From the NCBI GenBank assembly GCA_018814045.1, contig JAHJAR010000198.1:1-32454 (forward strand): a stretch of 32,454 bases of DNA. Direction: 5' to 3'. Shown in pieces: positions 1 to 9,764 of this stretch. This DNA is from Planctomycetota bacterium. Its GTDB lineage: Bacteria; Planctomycetota; Phycisphaerae; UBA1845; Fen-1342. Position numbers and translations under genes: made by a program. Every line of letters starts with the position of its first letter. Within the stretch, counting starts at the first letter, position 1. The notes beneath the pieces are model-generated. The model was not told the DNA's origin, searched no databases, and saw only the letters and a list, made by a program, of their open reading frames with translations.

Positions 1-80
1 CGGTAGACGCGATCGGCGTGGAAACCTGGGACCGCGGGCGGTCCTCCCCCCTCGGCCATATGCGTGCTAGACTGGCGCGG

Positions 81-728
81 ATGGCTGACTCCGATCCAGA
101 ACAACGCCCATTGCGGCTGGCCGTGCTGATCTCGGGGGGCGGGACAACGTTGGCGAACCTGATCGATCGCATCGCCGATGGCCGCCTCACTGGTGCCGAA
201 ATCCGTCTGGTGATCAGTTCGCGCAGCGCGGTCCGCGGCGTTGACATCGGTCGTGCGGCGGGCTTGGCGGTCGAGATCATTCGTAAGCAGGACTTCGCCG
301 ACGAGGCGGCTTTCTCCCACGCTATCAGCGCCGCGCTGGATCGCGCCCAGGTGGACCTGGTGGTGATGGCCGGGTTCCTGTGCCTGTGGCGGTTGCCCGC
401 TCGCTATGAGGGCCGCGTGCTGAACATTCATCCGGGGCTGCTGCCGAATTTCTGCGGCCAGGGGATGTATGGGCATCACGTGCACGAAGCCGTGCTGGCG
501 GCCGGAGAGCGCCAGAGCGGCTGCACGGTGCACGTGGCGGACAATCAGTACGACCACGGTCCCGCGCTGGCCCGGCAAGTGGTCCCGGTGCTGCGTGATG
601 ATACACCCGCTTCGCTCGCCGAGCGGGTCCAGGCCGCCGAGCGCGAGCTCTACCCGGCCGTTATCCAGCAGATTGCCGACCACGGTCTGGCATGGCTGAG
701 ACAACAGGTGCGGAGCCCGGCCGGTTAG
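81..728 (+). CDS. purN: Phosphoribosylglycinamide formyltransferase (PurN)
   Basis: Cytoplasmic GAR transformylase: transfers the formyl group of 10-formyl-tetrahydrofolate to glycinamide ribonucleotide, the third step of purine synthesis. From the ATG at 81 the protein is 215 aa, the usual family length. The N-terminal glycine loop (LISGGGTTLANLI, about 17-28) binds the GAR phosphate. The catalytic triad is visible as N115 and H117 in NIHPG and D158 in QYDHGP. The segment after NIHPGLLP (FCGQGMYGHHVHEAVL) differs from the E. coli form but keeps the fold's spacing. The frame is open upstream with a GTG at 18 and an ATG at 60; I chose 81 because homology begins about 10 residues later. No start has a strong ribosome binding site, so the start is uncertain. 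It converges with the CBS protein gene that ends at 787. Confidence 0.9.
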   Translation: MADSDPEQRPLRLAVLISGGGTTLANLIDRIADGRLTGAEIRLVISSRSAVRGVDIGRAAGLAVEIIRKQDFADEAAFSHAISAALDRAQVDLVVMAGFLCLWRLPARYEGRVLNIHPGLLPNFCGQGMYGHHVHEAVLAAGERQSGCTVHVADNQYDHGPALARQVVPVLRDDTPASLAERVQAAERELYPAVIQQIADHGLAWLRQQVRSPAG

Positions 729-786
729 CGCGCGTTCGAGAACGGACATTCGGGACCAGAGGCTGCGACGCGACCATCTCGGCAGG

Positions 787-2097
787 CTAGGCCGTCTGCG
801 CCGCACGGGCCACGTGGATGCGCATGCGGTTTATCTTGCGCTCCTCGGCATCCATGATGTGGAAGTGCAGATTTTCGTGCGTGAATTCCTCGCCGGTGAC
901 GGGGATCTTGCCGAGCGTGGTGAACACAAAACCACCGATCGTGTCGTAGTCGGCGTCCTCGGGCAAGTGCACATCGAGTTCTTCGTTGATGTCCTCCACG
1001 TGCACGCGGGCGTCCACCTCGAGCGTGTCTTCGTCGACGCGGTTGATGGGCGGCGGGGCGCTCGGGTCGTATTCGTCGTCGATCTCGCCCACGAGCTCCT
1101 CGATGATATCCTCGATAGTGACCAGGCCGGCTGTCCCGCCGTATTCGTCAAGGACGATCGCGATGTGCACGCGGTTCTGGCGCAGCTCGCGCAGCAGATG
1201 GTCGATGTTCTTGGTTTCGGGGACGTAGCGCGCGGGCCGCATGATGGCCCGGATGTCGAAGGGTTCATCCGATTTGAGGTGGATCAGATCCTTGGCGTAG
1301 AGCACGCCGACGATGTGATCGATCGATTCCTCCTGGACCGGGATGCGCGAGTGCCCGGCCTTCAGGATCACTTCGCGTACCTGGTCGTAGGGCGCGTCCG
1401 CCGGTATGGCGACCATGTCGGTCCGCGGCGTCATGATGGCACTGACAGCGGTGTTGTGCAGCTCGAAGACCGACTCGATCATGTCCTCCTGCTCTTCGTC
1501 CACGGCACCGTGCGCCTTGCCCTCCGAGACGGCTTCGAGGATATCCTGTTCCATCCGCGTCGCCTCTTTCTCATCCGCCGTGTCGGACTTGCCGAGCAGG
1601 CGGCGGACGATGAACTCGACGGCCTGTAGCGCCCGAGCGATGGGCCAAAGGACCAGGCGTAGTCCCACCAGGAACCCCAGGCTGCGCGCCAGGAGCACTT
1701 CCCCGGAGTGCAGGGCTAGCGCGTGTGGAATCCCGATCCCAAACAGCAGCAGCAGGAGCAGCGTGATCACCACGGTGGCGATGACGGTGGCGGGCGCGAA
1801 CTGCGGATCGGTGCTGCTGATGAAGCAGGAGCCCACCCAGACCAGCACCAGCAGATTGCTGACCACGCGCGTGAAACTGAGCGAAACCTGAAGATCCGTT
1901 TCGTGCGCATCGAGCCAGGTCAGCCAGCCGGGGTCATTCTCGCCACCGAGCCGCTCGGATAACCGTGAACGCGAGTAGCCGAGGAGCACGTAGCTGAGTG
2001 TGGAGGTGTAGACCGTCAGCCCGAGAGGGATGATTCCGAATGCGGTGGTCAGGTAGGGAGCCAAATCAAGCTGGGTTTGCCCCAGGACAAAGTACAA
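787..2097 (-). CDS. CNNM/CorC (HlyC)-family membrane protein with CBS pair
   Basis: A 436-aa inner-membrane protein of the hemolysin C/CorC-CorB family, whose members are linked to Mg2+/Co2+ efflux or homeostasis. Order: DUF21 (CNNM) membrane domain with hydrophobic segments near 12-40, 75-95, 103-122 and 138-155; a linker with the family signature EEQEDMIESVFEL (201-213) and IMTPRTDMV (221-229); two CBS domains (about 220-345) including VLDEYGGTAGLVTIEDI (315-331); and a C-terminal CorC/HlyC transporter-associated domain (about 355-432) with DYDTIGGFV. The start is a TTG. It is the only start codon between an upstream in-frame stop and the membrane domain, and GGAG lies 9 nt before it. Substrate specificity cannot be read from sequence. 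It is monocistronic between convergent purN and the mnmE-like gene. Confidence 0.88.
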   Translation of the reverse strand: MYFVLGQTQLDLAPYLTTAFGIIPLGLTVYTSTLSYVLLGYSRSRLSERLGGENDPGWLTWLDAHETDLQVSLSFTRVVSNLLVLVWVGSCFISSTDPQFAPATVIATVVITLLLLLLFGIGIPHALALHSGEVLLARSLGFLVGLRLVLWPIARALQAVEFIVRRLLGKSDTADEKEATRMEQDILEAVSEGKAHGAVDEEQEDMIESVFELHNTAVSAIMTPRTDMVAIPADAPYDQVREVILKAGHSRIPVQEESIDHIVGVLYAKDLIHLKSDEPFDIRAIMRPARYVPETKNIDHLLRELRQNRVHIAIVLDEYGGTAGLVTIEDIIEELVGEIDDEYDPSAPPPINRVDEDTLEVDARVHVEDINEELDVHLPEDADYDTIGGFVFTTLGKIPVTGEEFTHENLHFHIMDAEERKINRMRIHVARAAQTA

Positions 2098-2244
2098 CTC
2101 GAAGGTCTCCGTAAACCACCTGACGGGCGGCCCTCATGCTCATGCGGCGTTTGCGCCCGCGCTACTGTCAATATATCGGCGAATCGACCCTGCTAGCAAG
2201 CAGAATGCGATTCTCGGATCGCTCGGCCTCCGGGGCCTCGCTGT

Positions 2245-3423
2245 TCAGGCCAGTTCGCCCAGGCATTCCGCCAAGCATGCCCGAAACCGATTACGAACGT
2301 CGCTGGCACCGGCCTCCAGCAAGTGGCGAACCTGCCGCTCGGTGAAGGCGGCGGGGAGCCCCAGCGGCTCCTCCGTGCGACCCAATGAGCCGAGAACGGC
2401 GTCGCGCAGGGCCTCCAGCCCCGTGCGCTGCTGAGCGGATGCGCGGAGCGCCCGGCTACGCCACGCAGCCGGCAACAGCTCCTCCACGTCCGGCGCAGGT
2501 TTCGATAAGTCGCACTTGTTCCACACCACGAACGCTGGTTCTTGCCCGCCAAGTGCGGCCAGCAGGTGTTCCAGCACCGTCGGCGTGGTGGCTGCCGCGT
2601 CGAGCACCAGCAGGATGACGTCGGCCTGTGCGGCCATGCTTCGGCTGCGTTCGATGGCCGTGGTTTCGAGCGCGTCGCCCCCGTGGCGCAGGCCCGCCGT
2701 GTCGAACCAGATCAGAGGGAACCCACGTACCTCGTCGGGGATTTCGAGCCAATCGCGCGTTGTGCCGGCGACGGGTGAGACCAGGCTGACCGGGTGATCG
2801 GCGAGCGCGTTGGCCAGTGTGCTCTTGCCGACGTTCGGGGGACCGAGGATAGCGACGCGCGCCGGGTTAGTGAACCAGTGCACTAGCGTGGCGCGCGCGG
2901 CGAGCTCCCGGCACGCGCCGCGGGCGGTCTCCAGAGCCGTGCATCCCACGAGATTCAACAGCGTTTCCCGCAGCAGCACTGTCTGATGCAATAGCCAGCA
3001 CACCCCGCGCATCGTCAGCAGCCGCGGCAGCAGAGCGTGCGCTTCGGCCTCGAGCATGTTGGCGGCGGGCCAGAGGGTCGAGGCCTGCTCATGTTGCTCG
3101 ACAAACCCGCGCTCGGTCAGCAACTCGATGCAGCGTCCAACCACAGCAGGACCGCCGTGCATGTGCAGACGCAGATCCCACTGTGGCGCGGGGGCGTGCA
3201 CGCTGATCAGGATGTTGTCGAGTGGTGCCCGGCCGGTATCCAGCAATTCGGCGCGTACTACTCGCCCCCTGGGCCAGGTTCCGGGCAGGTCAGAAGATAC
3301 GCAACGCACATGCTGCTGGACGAAACATCCCACATCAGCCCCGGACACTCGAATGACGGCAATGGCGGCCGGTCCCGCACTGGTCAGGACCTGGAATGCG
3401 CCAGGCGCGTCCGCGCGCGACAT
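2245..3423 (-). CDS. MnmE-like (TrmE) GTPase lacking the C-terminal CIGK cysteine
   Basis: A 392-aa protein with the MnmE layout: N-terminal folate-binding-like domain (IAVIRVSG at 21-28; HMHGGPAVV at 88-96, replacing the usual VELQGHGG), a helical region, then an inserted G domain with G1 GPPNVGKST (194-202), G2 GTTRD (220-224), G3 DTAGLR (241-246) and G4 NKCD (302-305). Genuine MnmE is about 450 aa and ends in a C-(I/L/V)-G-K motif whose cysteine is needed for tRNA wobble-uridine modification. This protein stops at ...CLAECLGELA, and neither other frame downstream restores CIGK. It may be a divergent paralogue with another role, or a degraded MnmE. The frame is open upstream, but ATG 3423 lies 2 nt after the coaX stop, indicating coupling in the obg-coaX-mnmE-like operon. 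Confidence 0.72.
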   Translation of the reverse strand: MSRADAPGAFQVLTSAGPAAIAVIRVSGADVGCFVQQHVRCVSSDLPGTWPRGRVVRAELLDTGRAPLDNILISVHAPAPQWDLRLHMHGGPAVVGRCIELLTERGFVEQHEQASTLWPAANMLEAEAHALLPRLLTMRGVCWLLHQTVLLRETLLNLVGCTALETARGACRELAARATLVHWFTNPARVAILGPPNVGKSTLANALADHPVSLVSPVAGTTRDWLEIPDEVRGFPLIWFDTAGLRHGGDALETTAIERSRSMAAQADVILLVLDAAATTPTVLEHLLAALGGQEPAFVVWNKCDLSKPAPDVEELLPAAWRSRALRASAQQRTGLEALRDAVLGSLGRTEEPLGLPAAFTERQVRHLLEAGASDVRNRFRACLAECLGELA

Positions 3424-3425
3424 GC

Positions 3426-4208
3426 TCACTGCTCGGCGGTGGCCCGCCGATAGGCCAGCGCCACCCCCATCAAACAGAGATCCGGCACGATCGAATCGAC
3501 GAACTCCGCCAGCTCGGCGATCAGGGGAGCGTTGCCCCCCGTGATCACAACCTGCGGCCACTCACCGAGCTCGACGGCAAACTGCTCCACGATCTCACGC
3601 AGGGCGCCGGCTGCTCCGTAGGCCACGCCGCTGACGATCGCGTCGTGCGTATTGCGGCCGATGGCGCCGGTGGGCTTGGCGGGGCTGACCCTTGGCAAGG
3701 CCGCCGTTCGTTCGTGCAGCGCGGCGCAGCAGGCATCCAGCCCGGGCAGGATTGCCCCACCCAAAAAACGGCCGTCTCCTGAAACACAATCCATGGTTAT
3801 CGCTGTGCCAAACGAAGCCACCGCGCAGGCCGCTCGAATGCGGTCGTAGGCGGCAGCGGCGCAGCAGATGCGATCCACGCCCACCTCTCCGGGGTTGTCG
3901 ATGTCGAGCTCCATCGGCAACGGGAGATCGTCGCGGATGCGCCTGGGCGGCACGCCGCAGACGTCATCTACCAGGGCTGACATCGCGCGGGAACGGTCGG
4001 GACAGACGCTGCCGATTACCACGCCGCGCTCTCCTGCGCCGAGCGTGGCGCGCCAAGTTTCCTCGAGCGCGGCGCGCCAGCGGTCTTGCTGCTGGCCGCC
4101 GACGCGTTGCGTGTCGTGGATGCCATCGGCGTCGGAGACTGCCATGCCGATACGAGTATTACCGATGTCGATCGCAAGCAACGTGTCGACGGGAGGAACC
4201 AGGCTCAT
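3426..4208 (-). CDS. coaX: Type III pantothenate kinase-like protein (CoaX)
   Basis: Expected to phosphorylate pantothenate with ATP, the first step of coenzyme A synthesis. 260 aa, normal for the family. Seen: phosphate loop DIGNTR (14-19), PGEVGVDRI (106-114; the family PEEVGxDR pantothenate/dimer motif), GGAILPGL (150-157) and TGGNA (223-227), the ASKHA-fold landmarks of CoaX. Odd: the second phosphate motif is SFGTAIT (132-138) where most CoaX proteins have D-F/L-GT; the conserved Asp is Ser. The start has GGGAG 8 nt upstream. It lies 30 nt downstream of obg and 2 nt upstream of the mnmE-like gene. The family call is firm; full catalytic activity is less certain because of the substitution. 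Confidence 0.85.
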   Translation of the reverse strand: MSLVPPVDTLLAIDIGNTRIGMAVSDADGIHDTQRVGGQQQDRWRAALEETWRATLGAGERGVVIGSVCPDRSRAMSALVDDVCGVPPRRIRDDLPLPMELDIDNPGEVGVDRICCAAAAYDRIRAACAVASFGTAITMDCVSGDGRFLGGAILPGLDACCAALHERTAALPRVSPAKPTGAIGRNTHDAIVSGVAYGAAGALREIVEQFAVELGEWPQVVITGGNAPLIAELAEFVDSIVPDLCLMGVALAYRRATAEQ

Positions 4209-4238
4209 CGAGTGACTCCCTGGGCGAAGCGCGCCAGC

Positions 4239-5456
<1,218 letters not shown>

Positions 5457-5591
5457 CTAACTAGAGCGCCTGTCACAACTGCCTGTGGCTCCGGCCAATA
5501 ACGGCGCTGCACGGGCGACTAGCCCGCGCCACACACGTCTTGTTTGGCGCTCTGATGGGAGTGCGAAGATGCTCGTGGGGCCCACCAGCAC

Positions 5592-7016
5592 CTAATACTC
5601 GGCCGGCGCTGCCTCGGCCGGCGTGTCCACCTCAACATCCGCAGCGTGTGCCGATCCGCCGTGGTCGGGGTTCGGCGTGAGCAGCAGGACACAATCCTGG
5701 CCCTGGAACGGTGTCTGATCGAGCAGCAGCCCACTTACCCTGAGTCGTAGCTCCGTATGCGTCGGCAGGTCGCCCGACTCCAGAGCTGCCACCAAGTCCT
5801 CGGTCGAGAACTTCAGGAAGCGATCATCAAGGCCGTCGCCGGTCAGTTCGTGACACTCGCAGGGTTCCCCCCCGAACGGCGTGGCGACGTCCTTGACAAC
5901 CATTCTTGGCCCAGGCGGTCCATTCAGGGGAAAAACGCTTCCGCCAACACCATCGGCGCGGGCCAACTCGATCGGGCCGCGGTCAATGTGCGTCACATCG
6001 AACGAGGCCGTCCCCACGATCGCAACCGGCAGCACGCCACGGCTCCGCACGTTCAGTGGATTGGGGCACGAACCGGGCCTGATGTCGAGCCCCGCCGCGA
6101 CGGTAAACTGGATCGCCAGGCCCGCCGGACCTGGGGGACCGCTGTAGAGAGTCTCGACCTCCCCGAAGGGGTTTATCCGGGCACGTTGAATGATGCCGAG
6201 ATTCTGATCGGTCGAGTACAGTCGTCCCTCAGGCAGATTCAGCACAGCGTCAGTTGGGTGACCAAGCCCCTGCACCAGCTCCTCACGGCCGCTCCCATCA
6301 AAGTTGATTCGCGCGATGAAATCCTCATCCACATTGGTCCAGTAGATCTTTTCGTCTATCCAGTCTATCGCGATACTGCCGATTCGTCCGGGTTCGTTAA
6401 ACACGTCCTTGATGTTCTGCCCATCCAAGTCGGCCCGCTTGAGCGTGTACCCGAAACCCCAGCACAAGCGCTCGTTAACCGGGTCAAGGGCGATTGAGTA
6501 CATGGTTCCCGACATTGCCACGATCGTCTCGATGTCGGACCCATCGAGATTCGCTCTGCTGATGGTATCCTTGCCGCTGTCGATCCAGTACATCTTTCCT
6601 GCGGGAAGGTACAGGGCAATCCCAACCGGTGTACGGACATTAGAGACCAGGAGTTCGCGTCCGCCACCATCCGGATTCGCCCGCTCGATCTTGTCAAGGC
6701 CGTTCTCCACCCAATACATCTTGGCAGCGGCCGTATCGACGGCGATGCCGACACAACTGTTCAAGCCCGTGGCAATGAGCGTTTCGACCTGGCTGCCGTC
6801 GAGCTGTGCGCGCTTGATGGTGTCGTCGCCGGTATCCGTCCAGTAGATTCGTTGGTCCTCGGCATCGTAGGCGCCAGTCTGCCCCGCGGCGGATGAGGCT
6901 GTTGCGAACAAGCAGAGCATGAGCGAAGCAGCGACGGCATGGCGGATTAGCGTGTTCGCGAGCAAACCTTCTATCCTTGCCCCCTCGGTCCGCAACTGCG
7001 TTTGGCGCTGTTGCAT
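5592..7016 (-). CDS. Secreted YWTD (LDL-receptor class B) beta-propeller protein
   Basis: Predicted exported protein of 474 aa. The signal peptide (about 1-44, hydrophobic HAVAASLMLCLFATA, cleavage near SSAA-GQT) leads into six repeats beginning IYWTDTGDD (57), MYWVENGLD (100), MYWIDSGKD (142), LCWGFGYT (184), IYWTNVDED (224) and LYSTDQNLG (266). Each is followed by (I/L)xRAxxDG, the LDL-receptor class B/YWTD pattern. Six repeats make one complete six-bladed propeller. The C-terminal domain (about 306-474: GLDIRPGSCPNPLN, GVLPVAIVGTASFDV, LTGDGLDD) is of a type that recurs in environmental bacterial secreted proteins; I know no function for it. ATG 7016 was chosen because it precedes the signal peptide directly; the frame is open back to 7214 but would overlap the divergent gene. 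No clear ribosome binding site. The ligand is unknown. Confidence 0.75.
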   Translation of the reverse strand: MQQRQTQLRTEGARIEGLLANTLIRHAVAASLMLCLFATASSAAGQTGAYDAEDQRIYWTDTGDDTIKRAQLDGSQVETLIATGLNSCVGIAVDTAAAKMYWVENGLDKIERANPDGGGRELLVSNVRTPVGIALYLPAGKMYWIDSGKDTISRANLDGSDIETIVAMSGTMYSIALDPVNERLCWGFGYTLKRADLDGQNIKDVFNEPGRIGSIAIDWIDEKIYWTNVDEDFIARINFDGSGREELVQGLGHPTDAVLNLPEGRLYSTDQNLGIIQRARINPFGEVETLYSGPPGPAGLAIQFTVAAGLDIRPGSCPNPLNVRSRGVLPVAIVGTASFDVTHIDRGPIELARADGVGGSVFPLNGPPGPRMVVKDVATPFGGEPCECHELTGDGLDDRFLKFSTEDLVAALESGDLPTHTELRLRVSGLLLDQTPFQGQDCVLLLTPNPDHGGSAHAADVEVDTPAEAAPAEY

Positions 7017-7202
7017 TCTAACACGGTCGGCCTTCTTGGTGAAGCGCCAGTAGCAGGTTGAACGCCTGAACCAGCGGAACCTAGCCCGGATCGGCATGTA
7101 TCTGCGGTTGGCCCGAGACGCGAAACGCGCTATCGTAGCGGTTGTTGGAGCAAGAGAGCTGGCTGTTCGCCGGTTCTCATAACCGCAAGCCGGAGAAACG
7201 CT

Positions 7203-8108
7203 GTGAGAGCGCATCCTCTTACCCTCGTCACAGTGATGGCCCCTGGATCGCGCAGGCCTTGGCGCGCCGCCTCCCGGGCAACCAACCGCCTCGGTTTCAT
7301 CCTGGTTTCGACTCTACTGTGTGCCCCCCTGACGGGCGGATGCGCATCTTCCAGACCGGGCATCTCAGCGCCACCCAGAATACTGGTCAGGCCGGTCTTC
7401 CTGGTGCCGCGCGACGCCGCGCCGCCGCCGCCCGAGTATTCCGACCTAGTGACGAAGCACCTGGTCTGGGCCCAGAATCGCTACCGCGACCTGCTGTCGG
7501 GCCAGGACACTTTCCAGATCGCCGCGGGTACCCCGCTGGTTCTGTCCGGCCAAAAGGACATCGCCCAGTACCAGGCCTCGAACGACGGCGGCGCCGAAGC
7601 GTCCCTGCAAGAGCTCTTCCTCCATGACCGGGTAGACCGCAATTCCTGCCGTTTCATCTACATCGTGCTCTTCGTGGGCACCGGCCCATGGCCTGGCGGC
7701 GGTGGACGGCCCATCAACGGCGGCCTCAACACCGGCGGCGGAATCATCATCCTGTCCGCCGATCTCCTGGCCAAGCCCAATTTCCAATCCACCCTGCGCC
7801 ACGAGCTGGGCCACGCCTTCGGTCTCCCGCATGTCGACGTATACGGCTACGACATGAGCACGAACCCCTCGCTCATGTCGTACAACCCGGTCCACCACAC
7901 GCGCGGCTTCGAGGACAGCCCCACGCCGGGCGTCCTGATCCCCGAGGATCTCCGCGCGCTGAGCCGCGCGAAACGCATCTTTCCCAACTTCACGATCAAT
8001 CCGGCGCGGGACTACCCGCCGGGGTACACGCAGGCGCCGCTGGTGATGCTGGGCCCCATGCAGATCGGCGGGCAGGCGGAGTACGGCGGTCCTCAGATCG
8101 TGGAGTGA
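7203..8108 (+). CDS. Putative zinc metalloprotease lipoprotein (metzincin-like)
   Basis: A 301-aa exported protein. The N-terminus is basic, followed by a hydrophobic stretch (31-44) and a lipobox-like LTGGC (C47), suggesting a lipoprotein. The zinc site HELGHAFGLPH gives the metzincin pattern HExxHxxGxxH (H200, E201, H204, G207, H210), followed by a possible Met-turn in SLMSYN (M225). No match to a named metzincin family was recognised and the substrate is unknown. The start is GTG 7203 with GGAG 7 nt upstream; ATG 7236 lacks a ribosome binding site. It is divergent from the YWTD-propeller gene across about 190 bp, so co-regulation is possible. No prodomain cysteine switch was seen. Confidence 0.7.
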   Translation: MRAHPLTLVTVMAPGSRRPWRAASRATNRLGFILVSTLLCAPLTGGCASSRPGISAPPRILVRPVFLVPRDAAPPPPEYSDLVTKHLVWAQNRYRDLLSGQDTFQIAAGTPLVLSGQKDIAQYQASNDGGAEASLQELFLHDRVDRNSCRFIYIVLFVGTGPWPGGGGRPINGGLNTGGGIIILSADLLAKPNFQSTLRHELGHAFGLPHVDVYGYDMSTNPSLMSYNPVHHTRGFEDSPTPGVLIPEDLRALSRAKRIFPNFTINPARDYPPGYTQAPLVMLGPMQIGGQAEYGGPQIVE

Positions 8109-8316
8109 ATCTCACCGCCCACGGCGCGCCGCGAGGACCATGGTTGCCTTGCCGCACGCTAGCTGCCCCAGCCCTTTGGAGCGTGGCGCGGGCCCATAGC
8201 CGGTCTTCAGCCGCTGCCGGCGGCCGGTGCCACACCCTCGGCGAGGGACGTGAAACCACTTCCCGAGTATATCCGGATTGATTGCGGCCCGCTTTTGCGT
8301 TGCAATGCTAGGTCGA

Positions 8317-8348
8317 GTCAGGGCTGTTCCTCCTTGGCAGCCCCTGAC
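8317..8348 (+). other. Stem-loop upstream of the response-regulator gene
   Basis: Inverted repeat: GTCAGGGCTG (8317-8326) pairs with CAGCCCCTGAC (8338-8348) with one bulged base and an 11-nt loop. It ends 8 nt before the GAGG ribosome binding site of the regulator at 8369. The loop contains CCTCC, complementary to part of that site. There is no T-run, so it is a poor intrinsic terminator; a leader structure affecting translation is possible but unproven. Confidence 0.35.
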
Positions 8349-8368
8349 GCGGTCATGAGGTGGAGAGT

Positions 8369-9727
8369 ATGCGAGGTCGCATCCTGGTTGTTGACGACGA
8401 GCCGTTGAAGCGCATCACCCTGCAAATCGAATTGAGCGAGCAGGGCTATGAGGTCTACGAAGCCCCCGAAGCTCAGACGGCTCGCCGCATCTTCGACAGC
8501 AAGCCCATCGACGTCGTCGTCTCGGACGTACGTATGCCGGGCATGGACGGGCTCGATCTGCTGGCCTATGTCAAGCGGGCGCGGCCGGACGTGGCGGTCA
8601 TACTCATGACCGCCTACGCGACGGTGGACACGGCCGTGCTGGCAATCAAACGGGGCGCGTATGACTATATCACCAAGCCGTTCACAACGCAGGAGCTGCT
8701 GACGAAGCTGGAGCGGCTCTTTGCCAACCGCGAGCCGGTTGAACGCGACGACGGTGTGGAGGTGTTGAACCGGCTGGTAGCGCGCAGCCAGTCCATGAAG
8801 CGGCTCTTTGTGCAGGTCCGCGCGGTGGCCGACACCGAGCGCACGATCCTGATCTGCGGCGAGAGCGGAACTGGGAAAGAACTCTTTGCCGAGGCGATTC
8901 ACGGTCTGAGCCGGCGGATGGCGAAGCCCTTTGTTCGTTTCAGTTGCGCCGCGCTGCAACCATCGGTACTCGAGAGCGAGCTTTTCGGGCACGAAAAAGG
9001 AGCCTTCACCGGCGCGATTCGGCAAAAGGCCGGGCGTTTCGAACTGGCCGACGGCGGTACCATGCTGCTCGATGAGGTGGACGACATCCCCACCGAGTTG
9101 CAGGTCAAGCTGCTGCGCGTGGTCGAGCAGCAGGAATTCGAGCGCGTCGGGGGCGAGTCGCCCATGCGCGTCGACGTACGCCTGCTGTGCGCCACCAAGT
9201 GCGATCTGCTGAAACTCGTGCAAGAGGGGCGCTTCCGCGAGGACCTTTACTATCGCCTGAACGTCATCAGCCTCGTGATTCCACCGCTGCGCGAGCGACC
9301 GGACGACATCCCCGTGCTGGCCAAGCACTTCGTCACGAAACACGCGGCCCTCGTCGGCGACGAGGAAATCACTGTCTCGCCGCATGTGATGGACGAACTG
9401 ACGCGCCACTCCTGGCCGGGCAACATCCGCGAGTTGGAGCACGTCATGGAACGGGCCCTCGCGTTCTGCGGCGGTGACGAGATTCGCCCCGAGCACATCC
9501 TGCCGCTCTCCGGAGACAGGGCCAGCGGCGTGGGGCCGCCCACCCTGGAGTTGGTCGAGACTGGCAAGCTGGGCCTGAACGAGACGGTCGCTGATATCGA
9601 GCGGCGGATGATCCTGATGGCGCTGAAGCAGTGCAGCGGTAATCAGGCCCGCGCGGCGCAGCGTCTCGGCATCCCGCGCACCACGCTGCGCGACAAGATG
9701 GCCAAGCACGCCATCCCCGTGAGTTGA
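8369..9727 (+). CDS. NtrC-family sigma-54-dependent response regulator
   Basis: A 452-aa two-component transcription activator. The receiver domain (1-118) has acidic pocket DDE (9-11), phospho-acceptor D53 (SDVRMPG), T81 and K103 (TKPF). The sigma-54-interacting AAA+ domain (about 138-370) has Walker A GESGTGK (164-170), the sigma-54 contact loop GAFTGA (211-216) and Walker B LLDE (233-236). The C-terminal Fis-type helix-turn-helix is NQARAAQRLGIPRTTLRDKM. All elements for phosphorylation-gated open-complex formation are present. ATG 8369 (GAGG 8 nt upstream) is preferred over GTG 8360. No histidine kinase gene is adjacent, so it is an orphan here, and no clear -24/-12 promoter was found nearby; the regulon is unknown. 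Confidence 0.93.
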   Translation: MRGRILVVDDEPLKRITLQIELSEQGYEVYEAPEAQTARRIFDSKPIDVVVSDVRMPGMDGLDLLAYVKRARPDVAVILMTAYATVDTAVLAIKRGAYDYITKPFTTQELLTKLERLFANREPVERDDGVEVLNRLVARSQSMKRLFVQVRAVADTERTILICGESGTGKELFAEAIHGLSRRMAKPFVRFSCAALQPSVLESELFGHEKGAFTGAIRQKAGRFELADGGTMLLDEVDDIPTELQVKLLRVVEQQEFERVGGESPMRVDVRLLCATKCDLLKLVQEGRFREDLYYRLNVISLVIPPLRERPDDIPVLAKHFVTKHAALVGDEEITVSPHVMDELTRHSWPGNIRELEHVMERALAFCGGDEIRPEHILPLSGDRASGVGPPTLELVETGKLGLNETVADIERRMILMALKQCSGNQARAAQRLGIPRTTLRDKMAKHAIPVS

Positions 9728-9764
9728 CGCGGACAAGCGGCAGCCAGCGCCGACGGACGAGGGG

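Noticed and set aside
814..1629. 271-aa plus-strand open frame
   Set aside because: Antisense to the CBS/CorC protein; Val/Asp/His-rich translation typical of a mirrored frame.
8109..8368. Sigma-54 -24/-12 promoter
   Set aside because: No GG-N10-GC pair in a TGGCAC/TTGC context was found.
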